Shown in pieces: positions 23,601-38,500 of a DNA stretch of 64,000 bases (positions are counted from its first letter, which is position 1; the number at the start of each line of letters is the position of its first letter). The stretch spans positions 133,619,989 to 133,683,988 of the forward strand of contig CP136068.1 in the NCBI GenBank assembly GCA_032622095.1. Reading direction: 5' to 3'. Under the pieces are notes generated by a model. The model was not told the DNA's origin. It did not search any database and saw only the letters and a program-made list of their open reading frames with translations. This DNA comes from Siphonodentalium dalli (taxonomy: Eukaryota > Mollusca > Scaphopoda > Gadilida > Siphonodentaliidae). The position numbers and the translations under genes were made by a program.

Positions 23601-26600
23601 CACCTCAATATGCCAGAACAGCACACCTCATCTTGTCGCCGGAAATATCACCCTTTTGAAATTATCGCTCATCGTCACTTTACTTTGATAAAACAACCAG
23701 CCAATCAGGGACATGAAGCATCCGAGAGCAAAGAGGGCAGATTCGGAAATCAATCATAAATGCCGAAAGTGGAAAAAATAAATTTTATTTTATAGATTTA
23801 CATTGGATTTAATTGTTAAAAGTCGAAGTTCATAAATGCCTAAAGTGTCAAAAATAGAAGAAAAAAACATAGATTTGATTATATATATTTACGTTGGATT
23901 TAGTTGTTAAAAGTCGAAGTTCATACCACATTTTTACGAAACCATATATAATTGATCTATATAATTTATACGCAATGTAAAATTAACTGTATCGTTTAGT
24001 GTAAACAATATTTAATTTTCGAACAGAACATTTAACACATACAAACAAATTGACATTATTTACAACACATGTTCAAAAACGGGGATTAGACAACAAGCCT
24101 GAAAGGCTTTTATCAAGTTTTTCCTCGGAATAAGAAGTTTACCCATGGTATCAGAATAGATACCATATAGGGTAAATTTAGCAGACTGGGATAACATGTT
24201 AGATCCGAAAAAAATATTGTTCTAGGAGGGGGTAGAGGGATAGAGTGCAGGAAGGAAGAACGTTTGTCAAGTTAATTGGTATTGTATTCCGTGCATCAGC
24301 CGAAACGAAAGAGGGGAGTGAAGCGAAGTACCGTATATATATATTGTTAGTTACACAACTTTGATATTTATAACATATACTATTTACGAACCATGGAAAA
24401 TTCAAATTCAAATCGAAATGCGTCGCATCCCACACTTTATCGTTTCGCAACCCTTTGGGATTTTTCTGCTATTATGGCATCCCCCACCCCAGTGAAAGGC
24501 AGGAACAACAGCTATACCTCCACGCGTACCCTCAGCTTTGCTTCTTCTGGCGCCCCTGTGCCAGCGACGCATCCTCTCAAATGCCTGATCAACCTTCAGA
24601 AAAAAGTAAATACAAACTTCTAAGTCTCCCCCGAGGGTCTTTTTCCCTTATGACACCAAAGCAGCACACCCCACCGTGTCGCTCAAGGCTAAATCGTTTC
24701 CTTTGGTCAACGAGCGCCGAGAACGCATAAAAGGGACCTGGTTTATGATCAAAACGTCCACAAAACCTTACAAGTCGTAGCTCTGTCAAGAACAAAGTGT
24801 TTCGGCATTAGGCGTGTAAGCTTTACACTCTTATGTTTCTTCCACACAAACGGTTGGATACTCTCTGAAGTGTTGGGTTAGGTTGTAAATATTTACCCAT
24901 GTTATAATGGAAGTGAGTGTGATTTAAAGGAAGAACACAGGTAATATTATGAATTAATTTACTTTCACCTGAGCTAATCTGTTACTGGATTGACAGGTAG
25001 CGATTGGGCGGAAACATCAAAGAACTTCATAGAGAATGCCGCAGTAGAATACACACACTTACAAGTTTATTAATTATCCGTTTTGTGTTGCCGACGGTTC
25101 GCGCACGAATGCATACCTGGTCTGACATAAACCACGGTTTGAATGGGCTTATCAATCGCTGATGGCGTATTGATCAGTCATGTTTATTAAACGTAATGGC
25201 GAAAGGGCAAGACCTATACACATTTAAACAGTGTGATGTCATCAGGAAGGGAAGATCTGATGAAGTTACATTCCCTCGTGACGTCTGTCATGTCTGTTAC
25301 GAACACGTTACATATCGACGCCTCTCCATTATTTAGTCTTTGTGCACCATGCGATCAACTAGTAAATTAGTTCAGTAGGCTTTAGTTAAACTGACTTCAT
25401 CTGAAATGTTTTGGCCCGATTTGTCATCTTCGGTTTAAAAACCACATATTTAAGGTCTGAATTGAAATGGTCGTTTTAAAATTTGCTTGTCTTTCACACT
25501 AAGAGCCGTTGATATACGCCCGACACGGTATAGATTAGAGGCCAATGTCTGAATGAATCGTGGTCGAATTAATTCGCCCCCGGTGGTCTTAGGAATATGG
25601 TTTAGACTACTGCAACTTATACCGGACTTAGTAGAGACATGGTTTATTTTACAGTTCACTTGTGATAATCGAAATTCATTCAACATTCAGTCTGGGGGTT
25701 CTCATTCAGATGTAAATTGTAATAGCTTCTTATAACATAATATGATTGCACCAGCTTTTATTCTCCGTGCAGCAAGCGAATTTTCTGTAAAACAATAAAC
25801 AATACGATATTTCACATTCATATAATGATTATTATTGTAAAATCAGGTTTAAAAATTGTGGTTTAAACTCGATAATCGGACCCCTTTGTTTGTATAACAA
25901 TACAAATGGGACTTGATTGACAAAATTAATCAATGAATTATTTGATGATTCAATCATGAATTAACATGAAATTAGAGTTCAGGAACAGTGATTTTATGTG
26001 CATTGCCATTGGTGTCGTTTCTTGGCGAAATTGACCTTCTTTTGCGGTCTTTCCTCCACCCACCGATCAAATCGATAAAAGTAGTAATATGGCCTGAAGC
26101 GAAAATGATACCTACCAAACCAAACTCATTAAAGTGATGCGAAAAACTCCAGTAGGGTGATAAAATAGAAATGGAGAATATTCTTGCTAAAAGTAGTTAT
26201 ATTATACAAATATTATATCCAAATTGACATAACACACCGTTCTTATATATTAATTAAATGTAGTGACTCTCGATGGTGAAATCGTTTTCTTTAGTCAATC
26301 GCCGGTAGTTGCGTCCCAAATCGAGAGGTAAATATTTACAATTGAGCGCAGTTCAGACGATAATTTCTATGGAGTGTTACATTCAATTTTCTTGAGATTT
26401 TCGGTGATATTAGTAGAATGCTACATTCCACCAGTTGACATAGCGACTTAATACTAATTATCAGTTTCACGCACCCGAACAAGTCCATAAATATTTAAAG
26501 ACATATTATGTACTTGTTCGGGTGTGTGAAACTGATAAGTTGGTAATTAGACGCTATGCCAACTGGAGAAATGTAACATTCTATTAACAATACCGAAAAT

Positions 26601-29600
26601 CTCAAGCAAATCGACCGTAGCACTCCATAAAAATCATCGTCTGAACTACGCTCAATAGTAAATATTTACTACTCGATTCTGGACGCATATATCGGCGATA
26701 AACCAACGAAAACGATTTCGCCGCCTGTAGTCACTGCATCTAATTGATATATATATAAGAATAACGGTGTGTGTTGCCACTTTGGATATAAAATTTGAAA
26801 AAAAATATTACTTGGAACATGATTATTCTCCATTTCTATTTGATCACATCACTTTAAATACTCAGTGAACTCGAGATAATCCCTTCGAGTGTTCGCGGAA
26901 CCCGTTGTATTTACGATAAACCCTCACAATCATATAAGCCAGGAAATTTCTCCAAAAACTAATTAATTGATGATCACTAATAATAATAAAGGTCCTTATG
27001 ATGATCCGATAATTGGGTTACCGTAAATACACAATCCGTCGTCTGCCTCAGTTTCACGTGCTGTGTAAAACATATGTTGCGCACGCGTGGAACATAGTAA
27101 CAGAAACGTACTTTGGTTAACACGTGCAGGGCGTTTTCTGCACAACAAGGGATTATCGTATAAAGACTGGACAAAGTGTCCACGTGGCGTGGAGATTACC
27201 GCAGGAATTTTTGTCGGGGTTACCTAATCACTGCGCCGGAGTTCCTTGCTAAGTTGGATTAGTGTGGAATCTGGAACCGGTTTCTAGCGGATTAGCAAGA
27301 TAATTAGCCAACTTCGAAATGCGATTGAAGAGACGAACACAAGCGGCGGTTGATAGCTCACAAACGAACTTTGGTAACTTTGGCATGAAATAAAGTATGA
27401 GGGACAATTTTATAATATGAACGCCTTAGGGTCTATTCACATTTGTGGACGGACGTGCGACCAGACGCAGCGACTTCTAACTGGATACTGTACACTAAAT
27501 CCGGCCACTTATGCTATATGGGACCGTCTCCTGTCATATTCAACAAAATATATGCGACAATTGGATGAATTTGAGTCATGGATTAGTGCAAAATACACTC
27601 AGCGCTATATGAACGATGCACACAACATATATATAGTAATTATAATGAAAATGAATTTATGACTCGAGTCATATACTCATTTTCATTATAATTAACATGT
27701 TGTGTGCATCGTTCATAGTGCACATGAATGTAATCTGCACTCATCCATGACTCAGATTCATTCATTTGTTGCATATATTCTATTGAGTATAAAATGTGAT
27801 GGTCCCATAAATGGCCGGATTTAGTGTATACAGTCCCCCTTTAAGGTCGAACAGCTTCATAACAATTGTTCAGTTCAAATGCATCTCGACTACATGGTGG
27901 TAATCCTTTGTTTCTCGGTGGTGGTTGGTCCACTAAATATAAACATAGTATATAATACATACAGATCGTGCATGAATTTCCACTCTGACTTTTGCCCGTG
28001 TATATCATACTCCACCAGTTCAAAACCTGAGGACTTTTGACAGGGAACCTTATAAAGTCGAATAAATAACGCGGGGAAAATATTTCTTAGTTATTACCCG
28101 TTCCTTAATAATGTACTTCAATTATGTAGGTGAAGGTCCCAACTCGAAATTGCACGATTTAAGTGACTTTGTGGGCGATTTTACTCTGCGTCACTTGCAA
28201 TTATGGAATTTCTCAAGAGCAATTAATAATTCAATGTTTATTGGGATATCGGCTAAAAAAAGTATCAAAAAGCATGCAATCTCGATATGGGACCACCCCT
28301 AATGAGAAGTAGATTGTTGAGGAACAAGTATACCCAGAGAAAGATATTCCCTGCCTTGTTTGTTCAATGTTGTACCCTTTCCTGTCAGAACGGGTCGGAT
28401 CAACAACATGATAACATGACAGTATATTCTTCTGCCATAAAAGGTGATACGATGACATAACTTAACAAACATATACATTTGCATACATTTCACATGATGT
28501 TTCTATCTAAACATCAGATCAACCCATAATGGACGCGAGATTTATTTGTTAAAAACACTCATGATGAGATGACCACACGACCTGTATACTTTTGTAGAAG
28601 CACCCTATTATAATAATCACATGGAAACAAAACTGTACCCAAAATTTTACTTGCCCATAAAACCAAGGGCTGGCTGTCGGACCACAAAAGACCCGGAATC
28701 CGTCAAACGAAAAGTTGGTGCATGGTGGGCTCATATGCGCACCACACTGGCGGTGAGCATTCTATGGATTGGAACGGTTTGAACAGATCCCTGCACACCT
28801 CTCGATTCTGGAACTGCACCCGTATCACCTCTGGTAATTGACGGAGAACCGTGATTACATCCCTGCTCGAAGCCAGTTCTGTCGAGATATGAATTGCTAT
28901 TATATTAGCGGTGTCATTCATTTCTTTTGAGGTATCTTTTTGAGCAAAGATCAAAGAGATGCCGACGACTTCTAATAATGTGCTTTAGAACCAATCTATT
29001 ATTGGCTAATCACTTACAATAGTTATCGTTCTGAGAAACATTTTGTGCCAACAAGTGGGTCCTTACCTGTTTGCGCCTTCGAACGATTTGGATCATGTGC
29101 TTGTAATAAAATGCTCTGTGAAAAACTTAAATATTTAACCGCCCGCTGGCAACCTGAGTTTGTGAACAGGTGGTTATAGTTCTGAACTCTGTATAGGTCT
29201 GTCGCTGTAGGGAATGTGATGGTATTCTAGACCACGGTGTGTCTTGCTTTGAACTCCCATGCAGTGCTCACCCCAGAAATATTTTATTTTATATTGATCA
29301 GAAGGAACCATTGTTATAGAAGAATATTAATTGCTGGAGAATAAATTGTGCCCACGATATCTTATGGAGGCGATGTCTCGATCGCGTGGGAAATATTCTG
29401 ATAATATACAAAGCACAATATGAGTATAATAAAAAATAATTCGTTTATATTATACTATTGTCATTGACCGGACAACCCACAGTCTTCAGTGACCCTTGCA
29501 ACTCATAATTCGTGTCCACCCTCCCTGCTACGCCCTACTGGGTGTCGATGCGTTTTCGACTTTATGCTCAGTTATTCTATTTTGAGTCTGATAAATTGAC

Positions 29601-32476
29601 TGACCAGAGTATCGCTTATGCTTCCTTATAATTTGAGTTGCTTTAATTCACTCAGTTATTACGCGCGCTCCGCGTGTATACTGGTGTAGAGATTCCTGTT
29701 TCGCCTGGGCGCATGAGTGTTTTATTTATAGAATGGGAATTTTTGGGAGGATTAAAAGTCGAACAGCGACCGGAGGCCGAGTCCGGTAAAAGGTGTAGTT
29801 GGGAATTTCAATTTCGGTTATTGTCGTTAACATTATGTCAATAATGTTGATTTTTGGTTTGTGATAAGCTATGCCAATTACAAATAAAAGAAATGAAAAA
29901 GATTATTTGTAAGTCTTATATTTCAACTTTTATAGACATGTTTCGTTCTGCAGCCCACTGGGGATTGTGGTCGGAGACGGCCGAGTTGGCCGCCGGTTCG
30001 TTAACTAGGTGCTGGTTGTTATTGTTATTTTAACGGAATTCTGAGTTGGTCATTCGCAAAACCAATATATTTTATATTCTATAATTACAATCATGGGTAT
30101 ATAATATATGATCTTGAGCGCGTTACCATTTCTTGTAATGATTATACATAATAACTATGACACACACGTGGAAACTTATATACAGAGCTATTTAGAAAGT
30201 ATTAGTAGGGCAAATATGGCAACAATTTATACTCGCCATATGATTTTGCTAAATTGATGGCATGCATATAACGAAAAAGGAAAATTATCGGACATCTGGA
30301 TCGTCAAACTATCTTCCATTTACGTCATATCGTCAGACTTACTCGGTCCCCTCACATCAAATGTACAAGTAGCACGTGGAGGATAATGTCAACGGGCGAT
30401 TGGGGGTTAACATGTCCTCTGTGCAGCTCTGTGCCGCATATTCGCAACGCAAAGGAGTGTGTACCCAGACACCCCAGGACACCAAGAACAATTCCCATAT
30501 TACGACGAGAGAAGTTAAGCAGCACTCAGGCTGAGCGCCCCGGACATATTTCTTTGAAACAACAGATACAATACACAAGGTCTTAAATCACGGCTTTATC
30601 AGCTCACATACAATGGGTAGTTGTGTGAAAGTTTACAACAGGTTGATACATTCAATTAAGAACAAAGAAGCGGTTCTCTTTGATGTGCCGACATGAAGAA
30701 GCTGCTTATCACCCAGAAGCATGCCTGTGTCAGTACAAGACAAAGCAATGGGTTTACTGCTAGGTCTGTTCGATTGGCGATTGGCTTTATGGTCTGTCTG
30801 CGCCATTGTGGTTGCCGTAAATTAGAGATACCACTTCCTCTTTGATGATTTTATCGCGTTGATTCCAGGCATGCTAGAGAGGATTACAGGCGCTCAGAGC
30901 CAAAAAGACACCAATCCACGAGTGCTGAGAGAGAAAGGTTCACGTGATCAGACATAAGCTAAATGGCATAGTTTCAAATGAGCACCAGACAGGACATCCG
31001 CTGAATACTTCCGGTCGGACATCATGGGTAGATGGACTTCCGGTTGGAGATAATTGAAGGACGACCTCCTGGGTTGGAAATGACTATTTCCGAGTGAACG
31101 TTTGTGTGCAAGAACATGTCTAGCAAATAATCTCTTAATTTGGTAGTTTGGGCTTATGTATGACAATTTATGGGCATGGTAGCACATTGGAATCACTTAG
31201 TCGGATAAAGTATGCAAATTAAACTTGAAAGATCATTTAGTTGCAGATAGAAAGGGACTGGGTTCAATATACCTGAATTTGGCAAATGTAGCTTATTTTT
31301 GGTGTAAACAATATTGCATTTGAACACATTAGAATAAAGCATAACTTCTATACAGCCCGTGACAATTAAATATAAATGTTCAAATGAAGTTGGGCAACAC
31401 GCCGTTGAAGCTTTGTTAATGCTACCCTAGGTGTCTCGGAATAGATATCAGTTGGGTAAAGCAGACGGATTATGGTTATGTATGGCCCGACTTAGAACAA
31501 TTACATTGAGGGAATGGAAAGAGAAATGAAGTACAGGCAACATATGACTACGGGAAATTGAATCTAAATTTAGTTGTAGAATAAAATTCATTAGGTCACA
31601 TCGAAAGAATGGAGAATTCCACCAAGTTAAATTGTTCTCAGTTTTGTCACAAGACAAAGAAAATTTAAATTAAAAAAAATTTCTAGTTCGATCGCACCAC
31701 GATCGACCGACTTGCATAATTTGTTTGTGATCGAACGTCCATGTATACTGACAACATATCCTCGCGTAAATACGCACATAATCGACCTATAATGTGAAAT
31801 AGGCACATAATGTGATTATTTTGTTCTGAAATAAGCTGATTATGGATGCACATCCGTTATTTAGTTTTATATGGCGCGGACCACATTGGAAACACGCGTT
31901 AAAGAGCGTACACATGAAACGTCGTGAGCTGTCTTCTTTGTGTCAATTTCAGCGCACAATCTGCTTAGAATCGCCTCATTATGAGTGACTAAAATGCTCT
32001 CATTTTCAGCACATTATCGACTCATAATATGGCGATTCTAAGGACATTATCTGCTTAAAATAAGTTCTATTATAAGCAGTTGATGTGCGGATTTCGAGAT
32101 AACATCGCTGATACTGAGATAGCAATAAATTATTGAACTGAGGGAGCCAGCCTAACACTTCTTCACTCGAAAAAAAAGCTTCGTCGTGGGTTTTGTCACA
32201 ACGTCTTGAATTAATTAGAACCTCTTGTGTAAACATATTTTTATTTCCAAATAATTAACACTATATACAGATGACACAAATATGCAAAGTATAGAAGTGT
32301 TAATTTATGGAAACGAGAATCAGACAACAAGCCCGAGGGCTTATATGAGACTTCTCTTCTTTGGCTATTTACCCCGTCCCCGATAAGTGCGGGAGGGGAA
32401 AAGTTAAGACGGAAAGGTTTGGAAATAATGAATTGGAGATAAACATAATTTGAATTAGGGATGGAAAGAGAGAGAT

Positions 32477-32512
<36 letters not shown>

Positions 32513-35500
32513 AGAAAATAGAAGACAAGAGGGGCAGACGAAGTCGTGATATGACAGTGGTGAAAATGCTGTCGTCGAATTATCTGAGTCAAACTCTTTA
32601 CTGTAACATTTCTGTCGCCATGTGTTATTCAATAACATATTGTTGACACCATTACCCAGTGTACACGTATTGGTTGCATACCAACATATGAGAAGTTTCT
32701 CATTCGATCAGAACTGATTCAGAAGGATCCAATCCATATTTGATTCTCCCTATATAATGCCACATATAGTAACTAAATGGTATTTTTGAAGTCAGACCGA
32801 TGTGTTTGTGGGAATTAACTGGATATTAGTTGACATATCGGAACACATTTTCGACCCAGGTTTAGTCTGCATTGCGAATTATCCAACATAAGCCTACCAG
32901 CTATGGCGAATCTGGAAATAATCCCGATGGGTGATCATCATCGACTACACTTCATACATGTTAAACACTACTGAATAATATGCAGTGTTGTTATTGTTGA
33001 AGAAGTAGTCTCTGTTTATTGACGTCGCGGTTACGATGACTATGGTCTCGACGATGACGACGAAGAAAACGACAAGGACGACTACCATGGTGATGATGAT
33101 GGCGATGATGCGAAGTTCGTGTATATATTATACACATACTGTCACATTCTCAATCTTTTGTATATATATTCTATTTGTATCTCTCAATATCTTGTTTTGT
33201 ATTGGTGCGGATTATGTGATCCATGTACAGATAAGGTAGCATGCATAATATATAGATATGTTTTAGTAGTTTGCGGATGTTGGTGGTTTTTACGTTCATG
33301 GTAGTAATTGCTGGGTGAAACTAACCCTCTGAGCGGTATTCCATCCATCAGTAAACATAAGAACGTCATTGTATGGCCTAGCGACCGAAACGAGATATGT
33401 CCGTCATGTAAGAATATACACTATAACCCTAACTCTAAAAAGTCTAACCATATAGGCCTAACCCTAACCATAACGCTAACCCTAACACATATGGAGAAGG
33501 AGGGGGTGTGCGGTTAAATATTCTTACATGAAGGATATACCCGAAACGACGATAATAAATACATAAATGTATATTCTACTTTGCAGGTGACAGCTCGTGT
33601 ATGACATTAGCTAAAAAAGACCGATGTCGAAACGCCCTCCAGCGGAGGAGTCGACGGAGAAAATTCGCCCGGCGTTGTGAGATAAACTTCCTTCCATTCG
33701 TGTCCCAGATGGGGATGGACGAAGGTCGGCCATATTGGGGGAAATATCGCAAAAATTACCTCTCTTGTGTCGATGACGTCAGAGGTTTCTCAAGATGTCC
33801 GCAGTTGCGCCCATTGAATGAGACCACGGATATAATTTGTAATCATTTACGGCAAAACACGAGACGATGTTCGACAACTCAAGGAATGATACACACGAGT
33901 TGTCGTATGTTCGAAACATGTGATCAGGCTGTCGTCATTTCCGGTGGATGGAATCAGTTATCTTCCGGAATACGATACGAAAGGAACATTCAGGATGTTT
34001 ATCGAATGCTAAGGACGTACGGTTTCAAAAAGAGAAATATACAGATATTTTTCGCAAATGGAATGCCGTCCATTCACGGTATGTACCCATAAATATGACG
34101 AATATATTGACCGATAATTCCACTGTCGTGTGGCAATTAATATATAAATTTGAATGTCAGCTGTTAATAGACCACCCATTAAACAGGGGGGGGGGGGGGT
34201 AGAAAATACGCACAACAACTCCACAGTGTGGTGCACAAACGACCAGTGACAAAAACAAACAGAAGTCATGTAACTTTCTGATATTCTAACTACATGTATA
34301 CCGTCGAAGGCCGAAAGCTCTGACATTAAAAGAGTGGAGTGTATATATGATGATACTTTTATTGATACTGCCCATGCTACGGGCTATATTTGCTACTTAT
34401 GATGTGTTTATGATGTTGTTAATTACCTTACTCGTATTTAAATTCGCGCAGTACTATTTTTCGCTCAGTTTTGAATTTGCACACTTTGAATTCGCGCTGG
34501 GGGGATACTTGTGTATATTAAAGATCATCACGACCGTTATATACATCGATTATATGTAGAACAGGACTGCATCATCAGTTTGTTGTGAATATTGTTTTTA
34601 TATGCTCCAAATAATCATTCTGACATTAAAATAGTTATTGACATTGTTGAAATTAACTCGAATGAATTAAAACCACACCATGTAGGCTGCACAACAGTAC
34701 ATTTCTGCGTGTATTCAAATTTTGGTTGACATAATTAAATTAACGCAAACCATTATGACAACGATGTCACTGCAGGGTTGTTGGTTAATAGGAAGATGTG
34801 CTTTCGTGCACCTTCAGTCTGAAATGTGTATGTTTCTTACAAGTATTGCAACATCGAAGGTGTGATCATGATTTATCGCTTTAAATGCAAATAATGGTGT
34901 TGAGATTAGTTTCCCCACATGTAAATATATATGGCCCTAATTCGTTATTCAGCCCAACACCCCGTAATATATGCAACTCATTAACACGTTATCTTTTTGT
35001 CCTGGTGGTCTGGTATAACTCACGAGTCGTACTATTTTTCGCTCAGTTTTAAATTCGCGCACCAGTGGTTGCGCAGAAAACAGTACTGCGCGAATTCAAA
35101 TACGAGTAAGGAGCGATTTTGTCACGCGGTGGCCAAAGAACGAAGAACGAAGGCGCCAGAAGGTAACGAAGGACACCATTCGCCATAAATGCAATACCAC
35201 ACGTTTGATAAATTATTAAAATCACACACATGCAATAACCATATCCCTTATATTGTGTTGATACAACGGTTTATTGCACACTCAATGGCTTATTTGTGCG
35301 AAATACAGAAAAATACATAATTTTATCAAAACGATCAATAAACAATATTGTGTATTGTTCTTGAACAATACAAACCGATTACGTCAACAACGTCATTGGC
35401 GACGTCAATCGTAACAGACAATTTATTCATTAAATTATTAAGTATAGTCTACACTAAGCACACGGTTGTGCAATTAAATAAACAATATATGCCTAAATTT

Positions 35501-38500
35501 TAGTATAGTACAAGCTACAATCTTCAGAGTGTGCAATAAACATAGACCAACACAGTTTTGTGAACATGTTAACGTTATTGCACTCGTTTGTCATGTCGCG
35601 AGGTAAAACTCGAACCTCCGGTTCTCGTTTTACCATCGCGTCAGAACAAACTCGTGCAGTAACGTTATCATGTTCACACACTTGTGTCGTTCTATCTATA
35701 TCCCTTGCTGTGATATGTAAACATCTAGATAATTTATAAATTCACACCAACACGTATCTGCCTGTTGACATATTCTTAATTGCCATTTTTCCAATTTAAT
35801 TATCGTTTAATGTCATGTGAGTAGAAATGCAGAACAAATAATAAATTTTCCTCATTTATGACGGAAACAAATGATTATTGGTGAAACTGGACTTTGGTAA
35901 ATAATCCGATGTAACTATATTTCCCTTTTAGTGCCCGGTGAAACTGGACACAAGGTTCACCCGACGGCGTTGAAGCTGGCAATGCGATACCATATAAGGT
36001 CTTTATGCCACATGTCTCACTGCGCAGACTCACTAGTCATTTATATGAATAGCCCCGCTGACAATGACGGCTCAGCGTTCCTGTGGGACGTCAACTACGA
36101 CGGTTTGGTGAGTAATATCGCATGCATACTGTCATTATACTATACATACAGTGATACTATACTATAAGAAGATTTTGGAGGAAATTTTCACAATTGAATT
36201 TCTAAATTATAACCTACAACCGTATAACGAATGCCATCCGTGTCTTTAACTTCCATGTGAGCGTCGTACTTGACCTACACTATAGGCACCTTTAAATCGG
36301 ATCTGCCAACACATCTGGTCTGCATTGCATGCACCAAGCTTCTTGCCAATATTCGTTCAAAAACTGCCTGTTTGATCTCATTTTCAAATGTTTTGTATAT
36401 AAGTACATTCGATTTTCAAGTTTGATCTGAGTTGAGGGACATCTCAATGTTCCATTCCGATCGATATATATATTATGTATACACACACACTAATCTGGTA
36501 TGGATGAATGGAACATCGAATGAAAGGGTTGTCAGAATATTTCAAATGTGACTCCTTTTCTATACAGGCAGAAAAATCGGAACGATACAGCGTCAAAGAA
36601 TTCAAGAGAGACCTGGCGTCGTGTCGCGCTAAGGAGGTGCACGTGATTGTCGACCAGAGTTTTTCTGGGGAGGTGGCTGACGCCTTTAGAAACTCACACA
36701 ACCACCAGAACGTCATCGTCTACGCCAGCTCCAAGGGCAACGAATACTCCGCCAATGACGAATACACCCGACACTGGACGAACTCAAACCACACGCACTC
36801 GTGCTCGTTTGATATACACGAGGTAAGTGTGCGTGATGTCAAACCAAACCACCTAGTCGGCCATGTCTTACAGTACCAGTCAGAAGTAGTGGTATATTGA
36901 GGCGCCCTTTATTGAGCGCGCTTAATTTCGAAAAAGGCGCGATTATAGCGCAATACCAAAAATCTTTCGCGCTTATTATATTGCGATATTGAGCGCAAAA
37001 TATTTCGATATTAAGTGCGCAAAATTTTATACAGACTCGATTGTGTTATATTTATATTAGATAAATACTGTGTACATATAGTGTTCATATAGAATTTACA
37101 ACTACAATTATATACAAATCTAAAACATTGTCTCTTTTTATGCAATAAACAATATAGAAGAAGCATTTGCTTGAAATGTCACACTTTTCAGTGAAAGATG
37201 TCGCAATATTAAGCGCGAAATATTGCGATATTAAACGTAAAATATTGCAATAATATCGCAAGCGGCGCGCTTATAAGCGTTTCCAGTTGCAATATTATTG
37301 CGATATTGGGCGCGAAAATAGCGCGCTTAATATACCACTTCTTTTGACTGGTACTGTGGTGCTATATAGTTGTGCTGGTTTAGATCTGAATTTGGTATAG
37401 GGCAAAACTGTGCTTGTTAAAAATAAAAAAAAGTGTCGTTATATGTTCACCAAACAGTCAATTTCGAGGCATTTGGCAAATCTTAATAAATGAAGACATG
37501 TCAGTTTTCTACAGAACTACTCAAAGTTTTGCCAAATGACAGAAAACCTGCCACAACACAGTGGCTCTGTTGGTCTGTGTGCAACTACTAACGCTATATC
37601 ATTAATGAAGTGTTACAGCGAAGCGAAACATTGCGCCGGGGTGTGCAAAGGCCCACATCGATTAACGGAACGCAGGTTATTTTCATAAATATTGTATAAT
37701 GCACAATTGCATCAGACAGGTGCGTGTTGAAATAGTTGGGGGTGGGGAGAGCTTATAGTTTGGTCAAAACTAGTGGAACTTTCATGTCTGACACAACATT
37801 AGTTAGAAAGTTTACACCACGCATACGTTGACACTGTCTTCATTGTTTGATTTTCCAACCAGTGATAGTTGGGGAATTTGAGACGAACTGTACCATATTT
37901 TTTCCTTCTGGACACAAGTGTGGCATTAAATGACCTTCAGTTAAATTGGTTTGGAAATTCACAAAAGTTGGAAAGCTTAAAGTACAGTTGAAAAGTTCCA
38001 ACCCAAGTTCGGGTGTACAAATCAAATTTCGCGAACCTGTGAATTCGGTCTGGTTCAAGGGGGTGCAAGTGGAAATTTCAACGAGGACACCCCAAATGCA
38101 AGCCCTCTGCAACATTAAAGACCATGTGCCACTGTATTCACTTATATATGCGAGTAGACCATAGGTCGCCTATATAAGAGAATGCCTTGTCCTAACAATT
38201 TTTTATAATATTTTATCAATTTTACTTACATTCTTTAACAATTTTTTTTATCGTTTTTTTTATCGTTTTTTCTTACATTCTCTAACAATTTTTATCATGT
38301 TTTATCATTTTTTCTTTCATTCTTGAACAATTTTTAGCATTTTTATCATTATCTCTTACATTCTTTAACAATTTTTTATCATTTTGAATTTGTTTTCTTA
38401 CATTCTTTAACAAATATAAAAAATAATATAAAATTTGTTAGGCCAATGTATTCTCTTATATATGCGAGGCGACATGTGGTCGACTCGGATATATATAAGA

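Larger units (their letters stand above)
17673..33586 (+). other. Intron 1 of peptidase-like gene (15.9 kb)
   Basis: Starts GTGAGT and ends TTTGCAG. It contains most of the mobile-element debris in the middle of the window: MITEs, a LINE fragment, FB1 and other foldback elements, R1 repeat and an interstitial telomere-like hairpin. No other gene was recognised inside it. Confidence 0.65.
34079..35931 (+). other. Intron 2 of peptidase-like gene
   Basis: Starts GTATGT and ends CCCTTTTAG. Contains a poly-G run, a TIR element and a foldback hairpin (see separate entries). Confidence 0.7.

Noticed and set aside
28703-28954. 83-codon minus-strand frame as a possible exon.
   Set aside because: Amino-acid composition is plausible, but there is no recognisable motif, partner exon or convincing splice signal.
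30495-30540. Block GAAGTTAAGCAGCACTCAGG as a 5S rRNA gene or pseudogene.
   Set aside because: The resemblance is limited to the A-box region; the C box and paired ends of 5S rRNA are missing.
33036-33115. Met/Thr-rich start of an ORF as a protein.
   Set aside because: It is a GATGACGAC-type simple repeat.
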